From: Bradyrhizobium elkanii USDA 76 | GTDB lineage: Bacteria > Pseudomonadota > Alphaproteobacteria > Rhizobiales > Xanthobacteraceae | DNA: 64,000 nt | Direction: 5' to 3' | NCBI RefSeq assembly: GCF_023278185.1 | Contig: NZ_CP066356.1 | Coordinates: 8,362,001 to 8,426,000, forward strand | Shown: positions 1 to 8,997 of the stretch, in pieces | How positions within the stretch are numbered: position 1 is the stretch's first letter | Layout of the letters: every line of letters starts with the position of its first letter | Program-made: the position numbers and the translations under genes | Notes under the pieces: generated by a model | The model's input: only the letters and a program-made list of their open reading frames with translations | What the model was told of the DNA's origin: nothing | Databases searched by the model: none

Positions 1-134
1 GAAGCGGATTTTTGCGGAACTCGGTCACACTTCAGCCCAGCTTGCATTGCTCGTTGACCGCGTTCGAAGCCCAATTCTACGGCGCGTCGCCAGAGTGCCC
101 GCCGTCTAAGCCACTCTCATTGTGAAAGCAGCAC

Positions 135-836
135 ATGCCCACAATCGCCCTGGTCGACGACGACCGCAACATTCTCACTTCGGTTTCGATCGCGCTCGAA
201 GCCGAAGGCTATCGCATCATGACCTACACGGACGGTGCGTCGGCGCTGGATGGGTTTCGCACGTCGCCGCCCGACCTTGCGATCCTCGATATCAAGATGC
301 CGCGCATGGACGGCATGGAAACGCTGCGCCGGCTGCGCCAGAAGTCCGACCTGCCGGTGATCTTCCTCACCTCGAAGGATGAGGAGATCGACGAATTGTT
401 CGGCCTGAAAATGGGCGCCGACGATTTCATCCGCAAGCCGTTCTCGCAGCGCCTGCTGGTCGAACGGGTCAAGGCCGTCCTCCGCCGCGGCCAGCCGAAG
501 GATCCGACCGCCGCGCCGAAGGAGCCGGACGCCCGCGCCCTCGACCGCGGCCTGCTGCGGATGGATCCGGAGCGCCACACCTGCACCTGGAAGAACGAGC
601 CGGTGACGCTCACCGTGACCGAATTCCTGATCCTGCAGGCGCTCGCCACCCGCCCCGGCGTCGTGAAGAGCCGCAACGCACTGATGGACGCGGCCTATGA
701 CGACCAGGTCTATGTCGACGACCGCACCATCGACAGCCACATCAAGCGGCTGCGCAAGAAGTTCAAGGTGGTCGACGACGACTTCGAGATGATCGAGACG
801 CTGTACGGCGTCGGCTATCGCTTCAAGGAAGCCTGA
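135..836 (+). CDS. chvI: Response regulator ChvI, OmpR/PhoB type
   Basis: DNA-binding response regulator of 233 residues. The receiver domain (about 1-115) shows the acidic triplet DDD at 8-10, the phosphoacceptor Asp52 in LAILDIKMP and Lys101 in IRKPF. A winged-helix output domain fills about 135-230 and ends in the usual YGVGYRF. The sensor kinase gene chvG follows about 100 bp downstream, then the HPr kinase/PTS genes, which is the conserved rhizobial order. In rhizobia ChvG/ChvI controls envelope, acid-response and symbiosis genes; that role is family knowledge, not read here. The first 134 bases hold no gene that I can support. Confidence 0.95.
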   Translation: MPTIALVDDDRNILTSVSIALEAEGYRIMTYTDGASALDGFRTSPPDLAILDIKMPRMDGMETLRRLRQKSDLPVIFLTSKDEEIDELFGLKMGADDFIRKPFSQRLLVERVKAVLRRGQPKDPTAAPKEPDARALDRGLLRMDPERHTCTWKNEPVTLTVTEFLILQALATRPGVVKSRNALMDAAYDDQVYVDDRTIDSHIKRLRKKFKVVDDDFEMIETLYGVGYRFKEA

Positions 837-940
837 TCTGCGCTTCCCGGGCGGCTTGTTAACTGACAGGCTCCGCACGGCTGGGGTAAGCTCGGGCGAA
901 CGATTGCTTCGCGGGACGACATCCATACCAACCGGCAGCT

Positions 941-2755
941 TTGCCAGTGCTTGATCGAACGCAGCTCGAGCAAGGCCTGAATACCGAGGACGCGTCACAG
1001 CTCCTCGATCAGGACGCCGTTGCCGAAGATTTGGCGCAGGACAAGGGCTGGCGCCGTCCGCTCGGCTGGCTGCGCCGCGCCGGTCAGTTCTTTTTCGCGC
1101 TGTCGTTCTCGAGCCTGACGCGCCGCATCGTCTCGCTCAACCTTGCCGGCCTCGTCGCGCTGGTCGCCAGCATCCTCTATCTCTCGCAGTTTCGCGCCGG
1201 CCTGATCGAGGCGCGCACGCAGAGCCTTTTGGTCTATGCCGAGATCATCTCGGAGGCGATCGCGGCCTCGGCGACCGTCGAAGGCAATACCGTCACCATC
1301 GATCCCGATCGCCTGCTCGACCTCAAGCCCGGCGAAAGTTATGGCCAGCCGGATGAATCGGCTGACTTCCCGATCAATCCCGAGCGGGTCGCGCCGGTCC
1401 TGCGCCGCCTGATCGCGCCGACCAAGACGCGGGCCCGCATCTTCGACCGCGATGGCGGCCTGATCCTCGACAGCCGCAATCTGTTCGCGCGCGGCGACGT
1501 GCTTCGCATGGAGCTGCCGCCGCCGTCGGACAAGCCGTCGCTCTATGAGAAGACCAAGGCCACGATCAAGACCTGGCTCAACCGCGGCGACCTGCCGATC
1601 TACCGCGAGCTCGGTCCCGAAGGCGGCAGGGGCTATTCCGAAGTCGCGCAATCGCTCGAAGGCATGAAGGGCAGCGCCGTGCGCGTCACCGAACGCGGCG
1701 CGATCATCGTGTCGGTCGCGGTCCCGGTGCAGCATTTCCGCGCCGTGCGCGGCGCGTTGATGCTGACCACCCAGGGCGACGACATCGACCAGCTGGTGAT
1801 GTCCGAGCGCCTCGCCATCCTCAAGATCGGCGGCGTCGCCTCCGCCGTCATGATCATGCTGTCGCTGCTGCTGGCGAGCACGATCGCGGGCCCGGTGCGG
1901 CGGCTCGCCGACGGCGCCGAGCGCGTCCGCCACCGCATCCAGACCCGCGTCGAGATTCCCGACTTCACCGGGCGCCGCGACGAGATCGGCCATCTCTCCG
2001 GCGCGCTGCGCGACATGACCAACGCGCTCTACAGCCGCATCGAGGCGATCGAGATGTTCGCCGCCGATGTCGCCCATGAGCTGAAGAACCCGCTGACCTC
2101 GCTGCGCTCCGCGGTCGAGACGCTGCCTTTGGCGCGCAACGAGAACAGCCGCGCGCGGCTGCTCGCCGTGATCGAGCATGACGTCAGGCGGCTCGACCGC
2201 CTGATCTCCGATATCTCCGACGCCAGCCGGCTCGACGCCGAAATGCAGCGCCAGGACATGGCGCCGGTCGATCTGCGGCGGCTGCTGACGACGCTAACCG
2301 GCGTCGCCAACGAGACAAGGCTCGGCCACGACGTCGCCGTCGAAGCCCGCTTCGAGGGCCGCGGACCGACCGATACGCTCTCGGTGCCCGGCCATGATTC
2401 ACGGCTCGGCCAGGTGATCTCGAACCTGCTGTCGAACGCCCAATCCTTCTCCAAGCCGGGCGACAAGGTGCGCATCGTCTGCCGCCGCAGCCGCGGCGAG
2501 GTCGAGATCGTGGTCGACGATGACGGGCCCGGCATCGGCGAGGACGCGCTGGAGCGGATCTTCGAGCGCTTCTACACCGACCGGCCGCACCAGGGTTTTG
2601 GCCAGAACTCCGGTCTCGGGCTTTCGATCTCCAAGCAGATCATCGAAGCGCATGGCGGACGCATCTGGGCCGAGAACCGCCTCGGCCCTGCGGATGCAGA
2701 CGGCAAGCCCACCGTCGCCGGCGCGCGTTTCGTGGTCAGGCTGCCGACACTATGA
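941..2755 (+). CDS. chvG: Sensor histidine kinase ChvG
   Basis: Membrane histidine kinase of 604 residues, partner of ChvI. A cytoplasmic N-terminus precedes a membrane segment near 63-83, then comes a periplasmic sensor region, a second membrane segment near 300-325 and a HAMP linker. The H-box reads AADVAHELKNPLTSLR near residue 375. The N-box is SNLLSNAQSF, and the G boxes are DDDGPGIG and NSGLGLSISKQI. The start is a TTG. Its stop overlaps the next start in ATGA, so hprK is translationally coupled to it. Confidence 0.93.
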   Translation: MPVLDRTQLEQGLNTEDASQLLDQDAVAEDLAQDKGWRRPLGWLRRAGQFFFALSFSSLTRRIVSLNLAGLVALVASILYLSQFRAGLIEARTQSLLVYAEIISEAIAASATVEGNTVTIDPDRLLDLKPGESYGQPDESADFPINPERVAPVLRRLIAPTKTRARIFDRDGGLILDSRNLFARGDVLRMELPPPSDKPSLYEKTKATIKTWLNRGDLPIYRELGPEGGRGYSEVAQSLEGMKGSAVRVTERGAIIVSVAVPVQHFRAVRGALMLTTQGDDIDQLVMSERLAILKIGGVASAVMIMLSLLLASTIAGPVRRLADGAERVRHRIQTRVEIPDFTGRRDEIGHLSGALRDMTNALYSRIEAIEMFAADVAHELKNPLTSLRSAVETLPLARNENSRARLLAVIEHDVRRLDRLISDISDASRLDAEMQRQDMAPVDLRRLLTTLTGVANETRLGHDVAVEARFEGRGPTDTLSVPGHDSRLGQVISNLLSNAQSFSKPGDKVRIVCRRSRGEVEIVVDDDGPGIGEDALERIFERFYTDRPHQGFGQNSGLGLSISKQIIEAHGGRIWAENRLGPADADGKPTVAGARFVVRLPTL

Positions 2756-3192
2756 GCGACAATTCGAGCGTGCACGCATCCGCCGTTCTGGTCGGCGAGC
2801 GTGCGGTGCTGATCCGCGGCCCGTCGGGCGCCGGCAAGTCGCGTCTCGCCTTCGATCTGATTCTCGCCGGGCGCACCGGAGCGCTTCCGCCGGCCATTTT
2901 GGTGGGGGATGACCGTGTCCATCTCGACACAGCCGGCGAACAATTGTGGGTTCGTCCGGTCCAGCAATTGGCCGGTCTGATCGAGATCCGAGGCCTCGGA
3001 ATCCGCCATTGTCCGTTCGCAGGTGAGGCCGTCGTGGGGCTGGTCGTCGACCTCGCCGCTGACGACGCCGAGCGGCTGCCGCCACCTGAGGCGCTCACGA
3101 TTCGCCTTAATGGTGTTTTGATACCGCGAATTCCCGTCGGCATCGGCTTTCAACCCCTGCCGCTGGTTGTCGCTGCGCTGACGACAACCTGA
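2752..3192 (+). CDS. hprK: Short HPr kinase/phosphorylase
   Basis: A 146-residue HPr kinase made of the catalytic domain only, as is usual in alphaproteobacteria; the Firmicute enzyme is about twice as long. The P-loop GPSGAGKS lies at 23-30, followed by VGDDRVHLDT. It would phosphorylate HPr on the regulatory serine and link PTS phosphorylation state to other signals. The start overlaps the chvG stop by 4 bases (ATGA), which suggests one operon with chvG and possibly cross-talk between envelope signalling and the PTS. Confidence 0.9.
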   Translation: MSDNSSVHASAVLVGERAVLIRGPSGAGKSRLAFDLILAGRTGALPPAILVGDDRVHLDTAGEQLWVRPVQQLAGLIEIRGLGIRHCPFAGEAVVGLVVDLAADDAERLPPPEALTIRLNGVLIPRIPVGIGFQPLPLVVAALTTT

Positions 3193-3406
3193 AAGTTCAT
3201 GTTCCCGTAATCTTGCGGCCAATTGTGGGAAGGGAATTGGTAACCATATCACATCCACTATCGCGTCGGATTTTGCCGGCGCAGCCTCCCCTCTCTACCG
3301 CCAGGAACCGGGAGACTAGCCAAGATGCCCTCTTGCGCAGGGCCTCTGGATGGTCAAAGTGGCGCGTTCGTGCGGTGCACCAAAGGGCGCCCGCGAGGAG
3401 TTTCCG

Positions 3407-3808
3407 ATGATTGGTCTAGTGCTGGTGACCCATGGGCGCCTTGCCGACGAGTTCAGAGCGGCGCTCGAACACGTCATGGGTCCGCAGAAACAAATTGAAG
3501 CGATTACGATCGGGGCCGAGGACGATTCCGATCTCTGTCGAAGCGACATCATCGAGGCGGTGAACCGCGTCGATAGCGGCGACGGCGTTGCGATTCTCAC
3601 CGACATGTTTGGCGGCACGCCGTCCAACCTTGCGATCTCCTGCATGAGCCGCCCGAAGGTGGAAGTGCTCGCAGGCATCAACCTTCCCATGCTGGTCAAG
3701 CTTGCCAAGGTTCGCGAGGAGCGCTCGCTGCCCGACGCGATCGCGATGGCCCAGGAAGCCGGCCGCAAATACGTCACCATCGCCAGCCGCGTTCTCGCAG
3801 GCAAATGA
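3407..3808 (+). CDS. PTS EIIA component, mannose family
   Basis: A 133-residue EIIA-Man domain protein. Translation starts at ATG 3407, where a GAGGAG ribosome site precedes MIGLVLVTHG; an in-frame ATG 57 bases upstream lacks family homology. The predicted phospho-acceptor is His9. Also visible are ILTDMFGGTPSN, typical of the fold, and a C-terminal helix. There is no sugar permease (IIB/IIC) nearby, so this is the regulatory PTS branch seen in rhizobia and not a transporter. Its stop overlaps the HPr start (ATGA). Confidence 0.9.
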   Translation: MIGLVLVTHGRLADEFRAALEHVMGPQKQIEAITIGAEDDSDLCRSDIIEAVNRVDSGDGVAILTDMFGGTPSNLAISCMSRPKVEVLAGINLPMLVKLAKVREERSLPDAIAMAQEAGRKYVTIASRVLAGK

Positions 3809-4131
3809 GCGACGAGGCTCCGGGCGGAAATCAGGTCGGCCCGGGCGTGCCAGCGGGCGCCATCTCCCGTGAGCTTCTGATCGTCAACAAGCGCGGCCTG
3901 CATGCGCGGGCATCGGCCAAGTTCGTCCAGCTGGTCGAGCGCTTCAACGCCGAGATCTGGGTCACCCGCGGCACCGAGACCGTCGGCGGCACCTCGATCA
4001 TGGGCTTGATGATGCTCGCCGCCGGGCCCGGCACCTCGGTCGTGGTCTCCGCAAAGGGCGACGAGGCGCAGCAAGCGCTCGACGCCATCGCCGAACTCGT
4101 CGCCAGCAAGTTCAACGAGGAAGGCACGTAA
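3805..4131 (+). CDS. Phosphocarrier protein HPr
   Basis: A 108-residue HPr-family protein. A 20-residue N-terminal extension precedes the core. The phosphorylated His33 sits in KRGLHARASAKF, and the serine that HPr kinase would modify is Ser64 in GGTSIMGLMM. Both regulatory sites being present fits the linked hprK and EIIA genes. It is the last gene of the chvI-chvG-hprK-EIIA-HPr run. A dispersed repeat follows within 50 bp. Confidence 0.92.
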   Translation: MSDEAPGGNQVGPGVPAGAISRELLIVNKRGLHARASAKFVQLVERFNAEIWVTRGTETVGGTSIMGLMMLAAGPGTSVVVSAKGDEAQQALDAIAELVASKFNEEGT

Positions 4132-4173
4132 GCGCCGCCGCGCGCTCGTCCGCTACGCTAAGCGAAAGCCTTC

Positions 4174-4303
4174 CCCGTCATCCCCGCGCAAAGGCTTCGC
4201 CTTTGTCGCTGGAGGAGCGCGAAGCGCGTCTCGAAGGATGCACGGCCCGGCCGGTGGCCGTCGATCCTTCGAGACGCCGCTTCGCGGCCCCTCAGGATGA
4301 CGG
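4174..4303. repeat. Dispersed intergenic repeat, family B (copy 1)
   Basis: A 130-base element that begins with CCGTCATCCCCGCGCAAAGG and ends CCTCAGGATGACGG, so its ends are inverted (CCGTCAT/ATGACGG). Internal short hairpins include AAGGCTTCGCCTT. A second copy lies at 15868-16003 with the same ends and core. It sits between convergent genes, the usual place for such elements. Confidence 0.75.
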
Positions 4304-4332
4304 AACAGCACGGCACTGATGCCTGGCAATGG

Positions 4333-5946
4333 CTACTTCGCCGGCGGCACCAGATAGACCTTCCAGACCGTCGACGGACCGGGATGGCCGTTGAAGAAGC
4401 GCATGGTGGTCATCACCAGCGGCTCGGCATCCTTGGCGTGCTCCGCCATCCACGCCTCGCAGGGCTTCAGGAACACCGGATCGGTGGTGTCGCAGACGCC
4501 GATGAAGCCGAGACGCTTGGCTTCATCGAGCGACGTCAGCCCCGACGACCAGGCTTCGCCCGGCACCAGCGACGCCGGATGGTCCGGACTGTAGAACGTC
4601 ATCGGCTCGCCGATATCGGACCGCGCGACGACCACGGCCCAGCGCGAATGGAATCTGTCCTGCCAGGTCTGGGTGAGCTCGCGCGCGAGCTCGGAGCGCG
4701 CGGCGTAGGTCGAACCGCCGACATGGTTGGACGCGATCTCCTGCGTCGCGATGCTGGGCGCGGCGATCAGCGTGACGATCGTGGCCACGAACCAGATCGC
4801 GGTGATCGAGAACAGCGCCATGCGCGGGAAGCGAAGCGAGGGGATCGCAACCAGCGCAAGCGGCACCAGGAAGAACAGCGGGATGCCCCAATCGGTCTTG
4901 ATATAGACGGTGAACGCCAGCGCGCCGAGCGGCGGCCCGATCGCAACGATCAGCTGGATGATCCAGACGTTCAGTGCCTGCGAAAGATTGACGGCCGGAT
5001 TCGGTCCGCGCGACCAGATCCGCGCCAGCACGTCCGACGGCCGCCACGGCACCGACCCCAGCAGCAGCGCCACAAGGCCCAGCACGACGGGAATCGCGAG
5101 CAGCCCGAGATTGTGCACGACATAGCCGACCACGAGCTGCACATTGAGTGCGCGGCTCGACAGCGCGTAGACGTCACCGGCATAGATGAACGGCACGAAG
5201 TCGACCTCCTCCAGCCACACCAGATGCGGAATCATCGCCACCGCCATCGTGCCGATCGCAACCCATGGCGCCGGCGAGCGCAGGAATTGCGTCCGTTGCG
5301 GATGGATCAGCGCGGCCAGCCCGACGGCGCCGATCATCGTCACCACCCAGTACTTGGTCATCAGCGCCAGCATGCCGGCAAAGCCGAGCCAGAGACCCGA
5401 TTTGAAGCTGCGCTTCTCGAACGCGTTCAGATAGGCCAGCACCAGCAGCGGCAGCGGCACCAGCTGCGCGAGATCGGCATTGTATTTGAAGCCCTTGAAA
5501 TTGAAGATCGGGTAGAGCGCGAGCATCACCACCATGAAGAAGGCGCGGCGGCGATCGACGACGCGCAGCGCGATCAGCCAGCACACCACCAGCGCGAAGC
5601 TGACCGTCGTCATCGCAAGCGCATAGGTCGACCAGTTGGTGACGGGAAAAATCCTGAACCAGACCCCGGCGATCCAGCCCGACAGCGGCGGGTGCTTGCC
5701 ATAGCCGAGCAGGAAGCGCTGGCCCCAGGCATAGGCTTCCGCAACATCCATATGGATGTCCTGCGCGGCCTTGAGCTTGACCAGGATCAGCGTCCACAGC
5801 ACCGCATGAACCAGCGCGAAGCCGATCACGAACCACAGGCTGGTCCCGGGATCGGTGGCGCGCGAGGCGATCCAGGCGGCGATCCGCCGGATCGTCAGCT
5901 TGCGGTTGGTGCGCCGGGCGGCGGGGAGCGTGGAGGCGGTCGACAT
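4333..5946 (-). CDS. ArnT-like glycosyltransferase, family 39
   Basis: Integral membrane protein of 537 residues related to ArnT/PMT glycosyltransferases, which move sugars from polyprenyl-phosphate donors. I start at ATG 5946 (MSTASTLPAARR). The open frame continues 165 bases upstream, but that part reads through a dispersed repeat. The first extracytoplasmic loop holds the charged stretch DVAEAYAWGQ followed by GYGKHPPLSGW, as in the family, then about ten hydrophobic segments and a soluble C-terminal domain. The likely target is an envelope glycan or lipid. The substrate cannot be read from the sequence. Confidence 0.8.
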   Translation of the reverse strand: MSTASTLPAARRTNRKLTIRRIAAWIASRATDPGTSLWFVIGFALVHAVLWTLILVKLKAAQDIHMDVAEAYAWGQRFLLGYGKHPPLSGWIAGVWFRIFPVTNWSTYALAMTTVSFALVVCWLIALRVVDRRRAFFMVVMLALYPIFNFKGFKYNADLAQLVPLPLLVLAYLNAFEKRSFKSGLWLGFAGMLALMTKYWVVTMIGAVGLAALIHPQRTQFLRSPAPWVAIGTMAVAMIPHLVWLEEVDFVPFIYAGDVYALSSRALNVQLVVGYVVHNLGLLAIPVVLGLVALLLGSVPWRPSDVLARIWSRGPNPAVNLSQALNVWIIQLIVAIGPPLGALAFTVYIKTDWGIPLFFLVPLALVAIPSLRFPRMALFSITAIWFVATIVTLIAAPSIATQEIASNHVGGSTYAARSELARELTQTWQDRFHSRWAVVVARSDIGEPMTFYSPDHPASLVPGEAWSSGLTSLDEAKRLGFIGVCDTTDPVFLKPCEAWMAEHAKDAEPLVMTTMRFFNGHPGPSTVWKVYLVPPAK

Positions 5947-5963
5947 GGCCTGTGCCTGAGGCA

Positions 5964-6062
5964 TGCCCCGGAAAAGTGGAAAGCGGTTTCCCGGAAGGAT
6001 CATGCCCGAATGGAAGCGGAAACGCAGATGGGTGCTCATCTGCATTTCAGCGCGCTTTAGCG
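5964..6062. repeat. Dispersed REP-like repeat, family D (variant copy)
   Basis: Reads CCCCGGAAAAGTGGAAAGCGG then a GATCATGCCCG segment and ends with CAGCGCGCTTTAGCGCG. It is a diverged version of the repeat between modB and modC (27015-27116), sharing the GGAAAAGTG..AAGCGGTTT core and the GCGCTTTA end. Confidence 0.6.
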
Positions 6063-6395
6063 CGTTTTTGTGGCCAGTGAAATCAGCTTGGCGTGAGAAC
6101 GCCTCCAGCATGCGGCTTCACTTTCCGGGAAGTCCGGCCGGGACTCGAGATGCATGGTATCGCAGTGATACCATTTGCGGCCCCAGATGAAGCCGTGACG
6201 CGCGACGATGTCGACGATCTGGCGCGGCATCCGGTTGTTGCAGGGGATGGTCTTGCCGGCCCACAGCCAGTGATCCGAAACTTTCAGGTTGAGGTCGATG
6301 GCGGCGGCGTAGCCATGCATGCTCATCCGCCCGGTGCCGGCAACGCGAAAGACGATTTTCGGGCCGCCGGACCTGGCAGGAACAGGCCAGAAAAT
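6057..6395 (-). pseudogene. 5'-truncated M15 peptidase remnant
   Basis: The minus-strand frame reads RVAGTGRMSMHGYAAAID, then LWAGKTIPCNNRMP, IVARHGFIWGRKWYHCDTMH and ESRPDFP. This is the C-terminal half of an M15-type D-alanyl-D-alanine carboxypeptidase/endolysin, whose consensus keeps zinc ligands in SMHxxxxAxD and the final DTMHFEYRPEL. A stop near 6399 closes the frame and I find no N-terminal half upstream, so this is a broken gene next to the lepA promoter region. Confidence 0.65.
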
Positions 6396-6502
6396 CGATC
6401 ACGGCAACCCCGCCGGAAACGGTGTCGTGATTCGCCGTCACACCGCTGCAAAATACCGCAATTTGGTTGCCCGCGCGGGGGTGCGGATGCTATCCCGCGC
6501 CC

Positions 6503-8314
6503 ATGACAACTGCCCCGATTTCGAACATCCGCAACTTCTCCATCGTCGCCCATATCGACCATGGCAAATCGACCCTTGCCGACCGCCTGATCCAGATGAC
6601 GGGCGGCCTGTCGGATCGCGAAATGGCGGGCAAGGAGCAGGTGCTCGATTCGATGGATATCGAGCGCGAGCGCGGCATCACCATCAAGGCGCAGACTGTC
6701 CGGCTGAACTACCGCGCCAAGGACGGCAAGGACTACATCTTCAACCTGATGGACACGCCCGGCCATGTCGACTTCGCCTACGAGGTCTCGCGGTCGCTGG
6801 CGGCCTGCGAGGGTTCCCTGCTCGTGGTCGACGCCAGCCAGGGCGTCGAGGCGCAGACGCTCGCCAATGTCTATCAGGCGCTCGACAACAATCACGAGAT
6901 CGTGCCGGTCCTGAACAAGGTCGACCTGCCGGCGGCCGAGCCCGAGAAGGTCAAGCAGCAGATCGAGGACGTGATCGGCATCGATGCGTCCGACGCCGTG
7001 ATGATCTCGGCCAAGACCGGCGTCGGCGTGCCCGACGTGCTGGAAGCGATCGTCACCCGCCTCCCGCCGCCGAAGGGCGACCGCGACGCGACCCTGAAGG
7101 CGCTGCTGGTCGACAGCTGGTACGACGTTTATCTCGGCGTGGTGGTCCTGATCCGCGTCGTCGACGGCGTGATGAAGAAGGGGAGCCGCATCCGCATGAT
7201 GGGCACCGGCGCCGCCTATGACATCGAGCGCGTCGGCTTCTTCACGCCGAAGATGGAGCAGGTCGAGGAGCTCGGCCCCGGCGAGATCGGCTTCATCACC
7301 GCGGCGATCAAGGAAGTCGCCGACACCCGCGTCGGCGACACCATCACCGATGACAGGAAACCGATCAGCGAAATGCTGCCGGGCTTCAAGCCGGCGATTC
7401 CGGTCGTGTTCTGCGGCCTGTTCCCGGTCGACGCCAACGACTTCGAAACGCTCCGCGCGGCGATGGGCAAGCTGCGGCTAAACGACGCCAGCTTCTCCTA
7501 CGAGATGGAAACCTCCGCCGCGCTCGGCTTCGGTTTCCGCTGCGGCTTCCTCGGCCTGCTGCATCTGGAAATCATCCAAGAGCGGCTGTCGCGCGAATTC
7601 GACCTCAATCTGATCGCGACCGCGCCGAGCGTGATCTACAAGATGAAGCTGACCGACGGCACCGAGCTCGAGATCCACAACCCGGTCGACATGCCCGACG
7701 TGGTCAAGATCGCCGAGATCGAGGAGCCGTGGATCGAGGCGACGATCCTCACCCCCGACGAATATCTCGGCAGCGTCTTGAAGCTGTGCCAGGACCGCCG
7801 CGGCTCGCAGAAGGAGCTCACTTACGTCGGCTCCCGCGCGATGGTGAAATACGACCTGCCGCTCAACGAAGTGGTGTTTGATTTCTACGATCGCCTGAAG
7901 TCGGTCTCCAAGGGCTACGCCTCGTTCGACTATCATCTGACCGACTACAAGCCGGCCGATCTGGTCAAGATGCAGATCCTGGTCAACGCCGAGCCGGTCG
8001 ACGCGCTGTCGATGCTGGTGCATCGCACCCGCGCCGAAGGCCGCGGCCGCGCCATGGTCGAGAAGATGAAGGAGCTGATCCCGCCGCACATGTTCCAGAT
8101 TCCGATCCAGGCGGCGATCGGCGGCAAGGTGATCGCGCGCGAAACCGTCCGCGCGCTGCGCAAGGACGTCACCGCGAAGTGCTACGGCGGCGACATCACG
8201 CGCAAGCGCAAGCTTCTGGAGAAGCAGAAGGAAGGCAAGAAGAAGATGCGGCAGTTCGGCAAGGTCGACATTCCGCAGGAAGCCTTCATCGCCGCACTCA
8301 AGGTCGATAGCTGA
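6503..8314 (+). CDS. lepA: Elongation factor 4 (LepA)
   Basis: Ribosome-associated GTPase EF4, 603 residues, the normal family length. G motifs: AHIDHGKST (G1), DTPGHVDF (G3), NKVD (G4). The C-terminal LepA-specific domain ends in [21 protein letters not shown] chose ATG 6503 ([18 protein letters not shown]) over an in-frame codon 36 bases upstream because homology starts there. LepA acts on translating or assembling 70S ribosomes. It stands alone here, with no operon partner. Confidence 0.97.
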   Translation: MTTAPISNIRNFSIVAHIDHGKSTLADRLIQMTGGLSDREMAGKEQVLDSMDIERERGITIKAQTVRLNYRAKDGKDYIFNLMDTPGHVDFAYEVSRSLAACEGSLLVVDASQGVEAQTLANVYQALDNNHEIVPVLNKVDLPAAEPEKVKQQIEDVIGIDASDAVMISAKTGVGVPDVLEAIVTRLPPPKGDRDATLKALLVDSWYDVYLGVVVLIRVVDGVMKKGSRIRMMGTGAAYDIERVGFFTPKMEQVEELGPGEIGFITAAIKEVADTRVGDTITDDRKPISEMLPGFKPAIPVVFCGLFPVDANDFETLRAAMGKLRLNDASFSYEMETSAALGFGFRCGFLGLLHLEIIQERLSREFDLNLIATAPSVIYKMKLTDGTELEIHNPVDMPDVVKIAEIEEPWIEATILTPDEYLGSVLKLCQDRRGSQKELTYVGSRAMVKYDLPLNEVVFDFYDRLKSVSKGYASFDYHLTDYKPADLVKMQILVNAEPVDALSMLVHRTRAEGRGRAMVEKMKELIPPHMFQIPIQAAIGGKVIARETVRALRKDVTAKCYGGDITRKRKLLEKQKEGKKKMRQFGKVDIPQEAFIAALKVDS

Positions 8315-8414
8315 GACGACGCCGCCGGCGCGACTGTTGCGCATTCTTGTCCCAGCAACAAAACGCACCATGATTTGAATCGCGTTCACGCGGTGGCCGG
8401 ACTAAGCTCCGATC

Positions 8415-8747
8415 ATGTTGCGCATTCTGCCCCTCCTGATCGTCATCCTCGCATTGCTGCAGCCGGACCTGAGCTCGGCCGCGTCCTCGAAGAAGCGGCA
8501 CGGCAGCACGCGCTGGCACGGCTATGGCTTCCTGCCCGGCTACCGGCAGCCGCCGAACCAAACCATTCCGGTGTTCGGCCCGCGCGGCGCCGCGCGCGGC
8601 TACCCGGACTATTCGCCGCAATATTGGTATGGCGGGGATTGGTACTATTTCGGCCGCCCCGGATTCTATCGCGGCCGCTACAATGGCGGCAGTTTTGGCC
8701 CGTGCTGGACCTGGACGCCGATCGGCCGGGCCTGGCAGTGCGGCTAG
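8415..8747 (+). CDS. Small secreted Gly/Tyr-rich protein
   Basis: A 110-residue protein with a Sec signal peptide (about 1-22, LLIVILALLQPDLSSAAS). The mature part is rich in Gly, Tyr, Trp and Arg, with repeats such as YGGDWYYFGRPGFYRGRY, and has two Cys near the end. Small exported proteins of this kind are common in Bradyrhizobium and uncharacterised. Function unknown. Transcribed toward the dispersed repeat at 8746. Confidence 0.7.
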   Translation: MLRILPLLIVILALLQPDLSSAASSKKRHGSTRWHGYGFLPGYRQPPNQTIPVFGPRGAARGYPDYSPQYWYGGDWYYFGRPGFYRGRYNGGSFGPCWTWTPIGRAWQCG

Positions 8748-8846
8748 AGCGTTTTCGAGCGAAGTGGCTCCCGGTTCGCGTGAAGAAAACGCGTCAAAGC
8801 AAGTGTCTAGAGCCCCCGTTCCGATTCTATCGGAACGGGGCTCTAG
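8746..8846. repeat. Composite dispersed repeat, family A (copy 1)
   Basis: The first half reads AGAGCGTTTTCGAGCGAAGT then CGGTTCGCGTGAAGAAAACG. The second half (8807-8846) is an almost perfect hairpin, CTAGAGC..GTTCCGAT with a TCT loop and matching right arm (about 18 bp, one bulged C). The first half recurs inverted at 29117-29177. The hairpin may also act as a terminator for the small secreted protein gene, but no T-run follows. Confidence 0.75.
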
Positions 8847-8997
8847 CCGCGCGTCGCTGCGACATCCTGCGCACGCAACTCACAATCCGCTGATCCCGGA
8901 ATGAGAGGCATGTTGCCCGTCATGTTGCCCCTGGACCTCGGATAGGCCAGCATCCTCCCTGCGCGCACCACAACAAACAACAGCGCCGGGGAAACGC

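Noticed and set aside
4297..6060. 587-codon plus-strand open frame
   Set aside because: It is antisense to the family 39 glycosyltransferase and consists of Arg/His/Gln-rich sequence typical of a GC-rich shadow frame.
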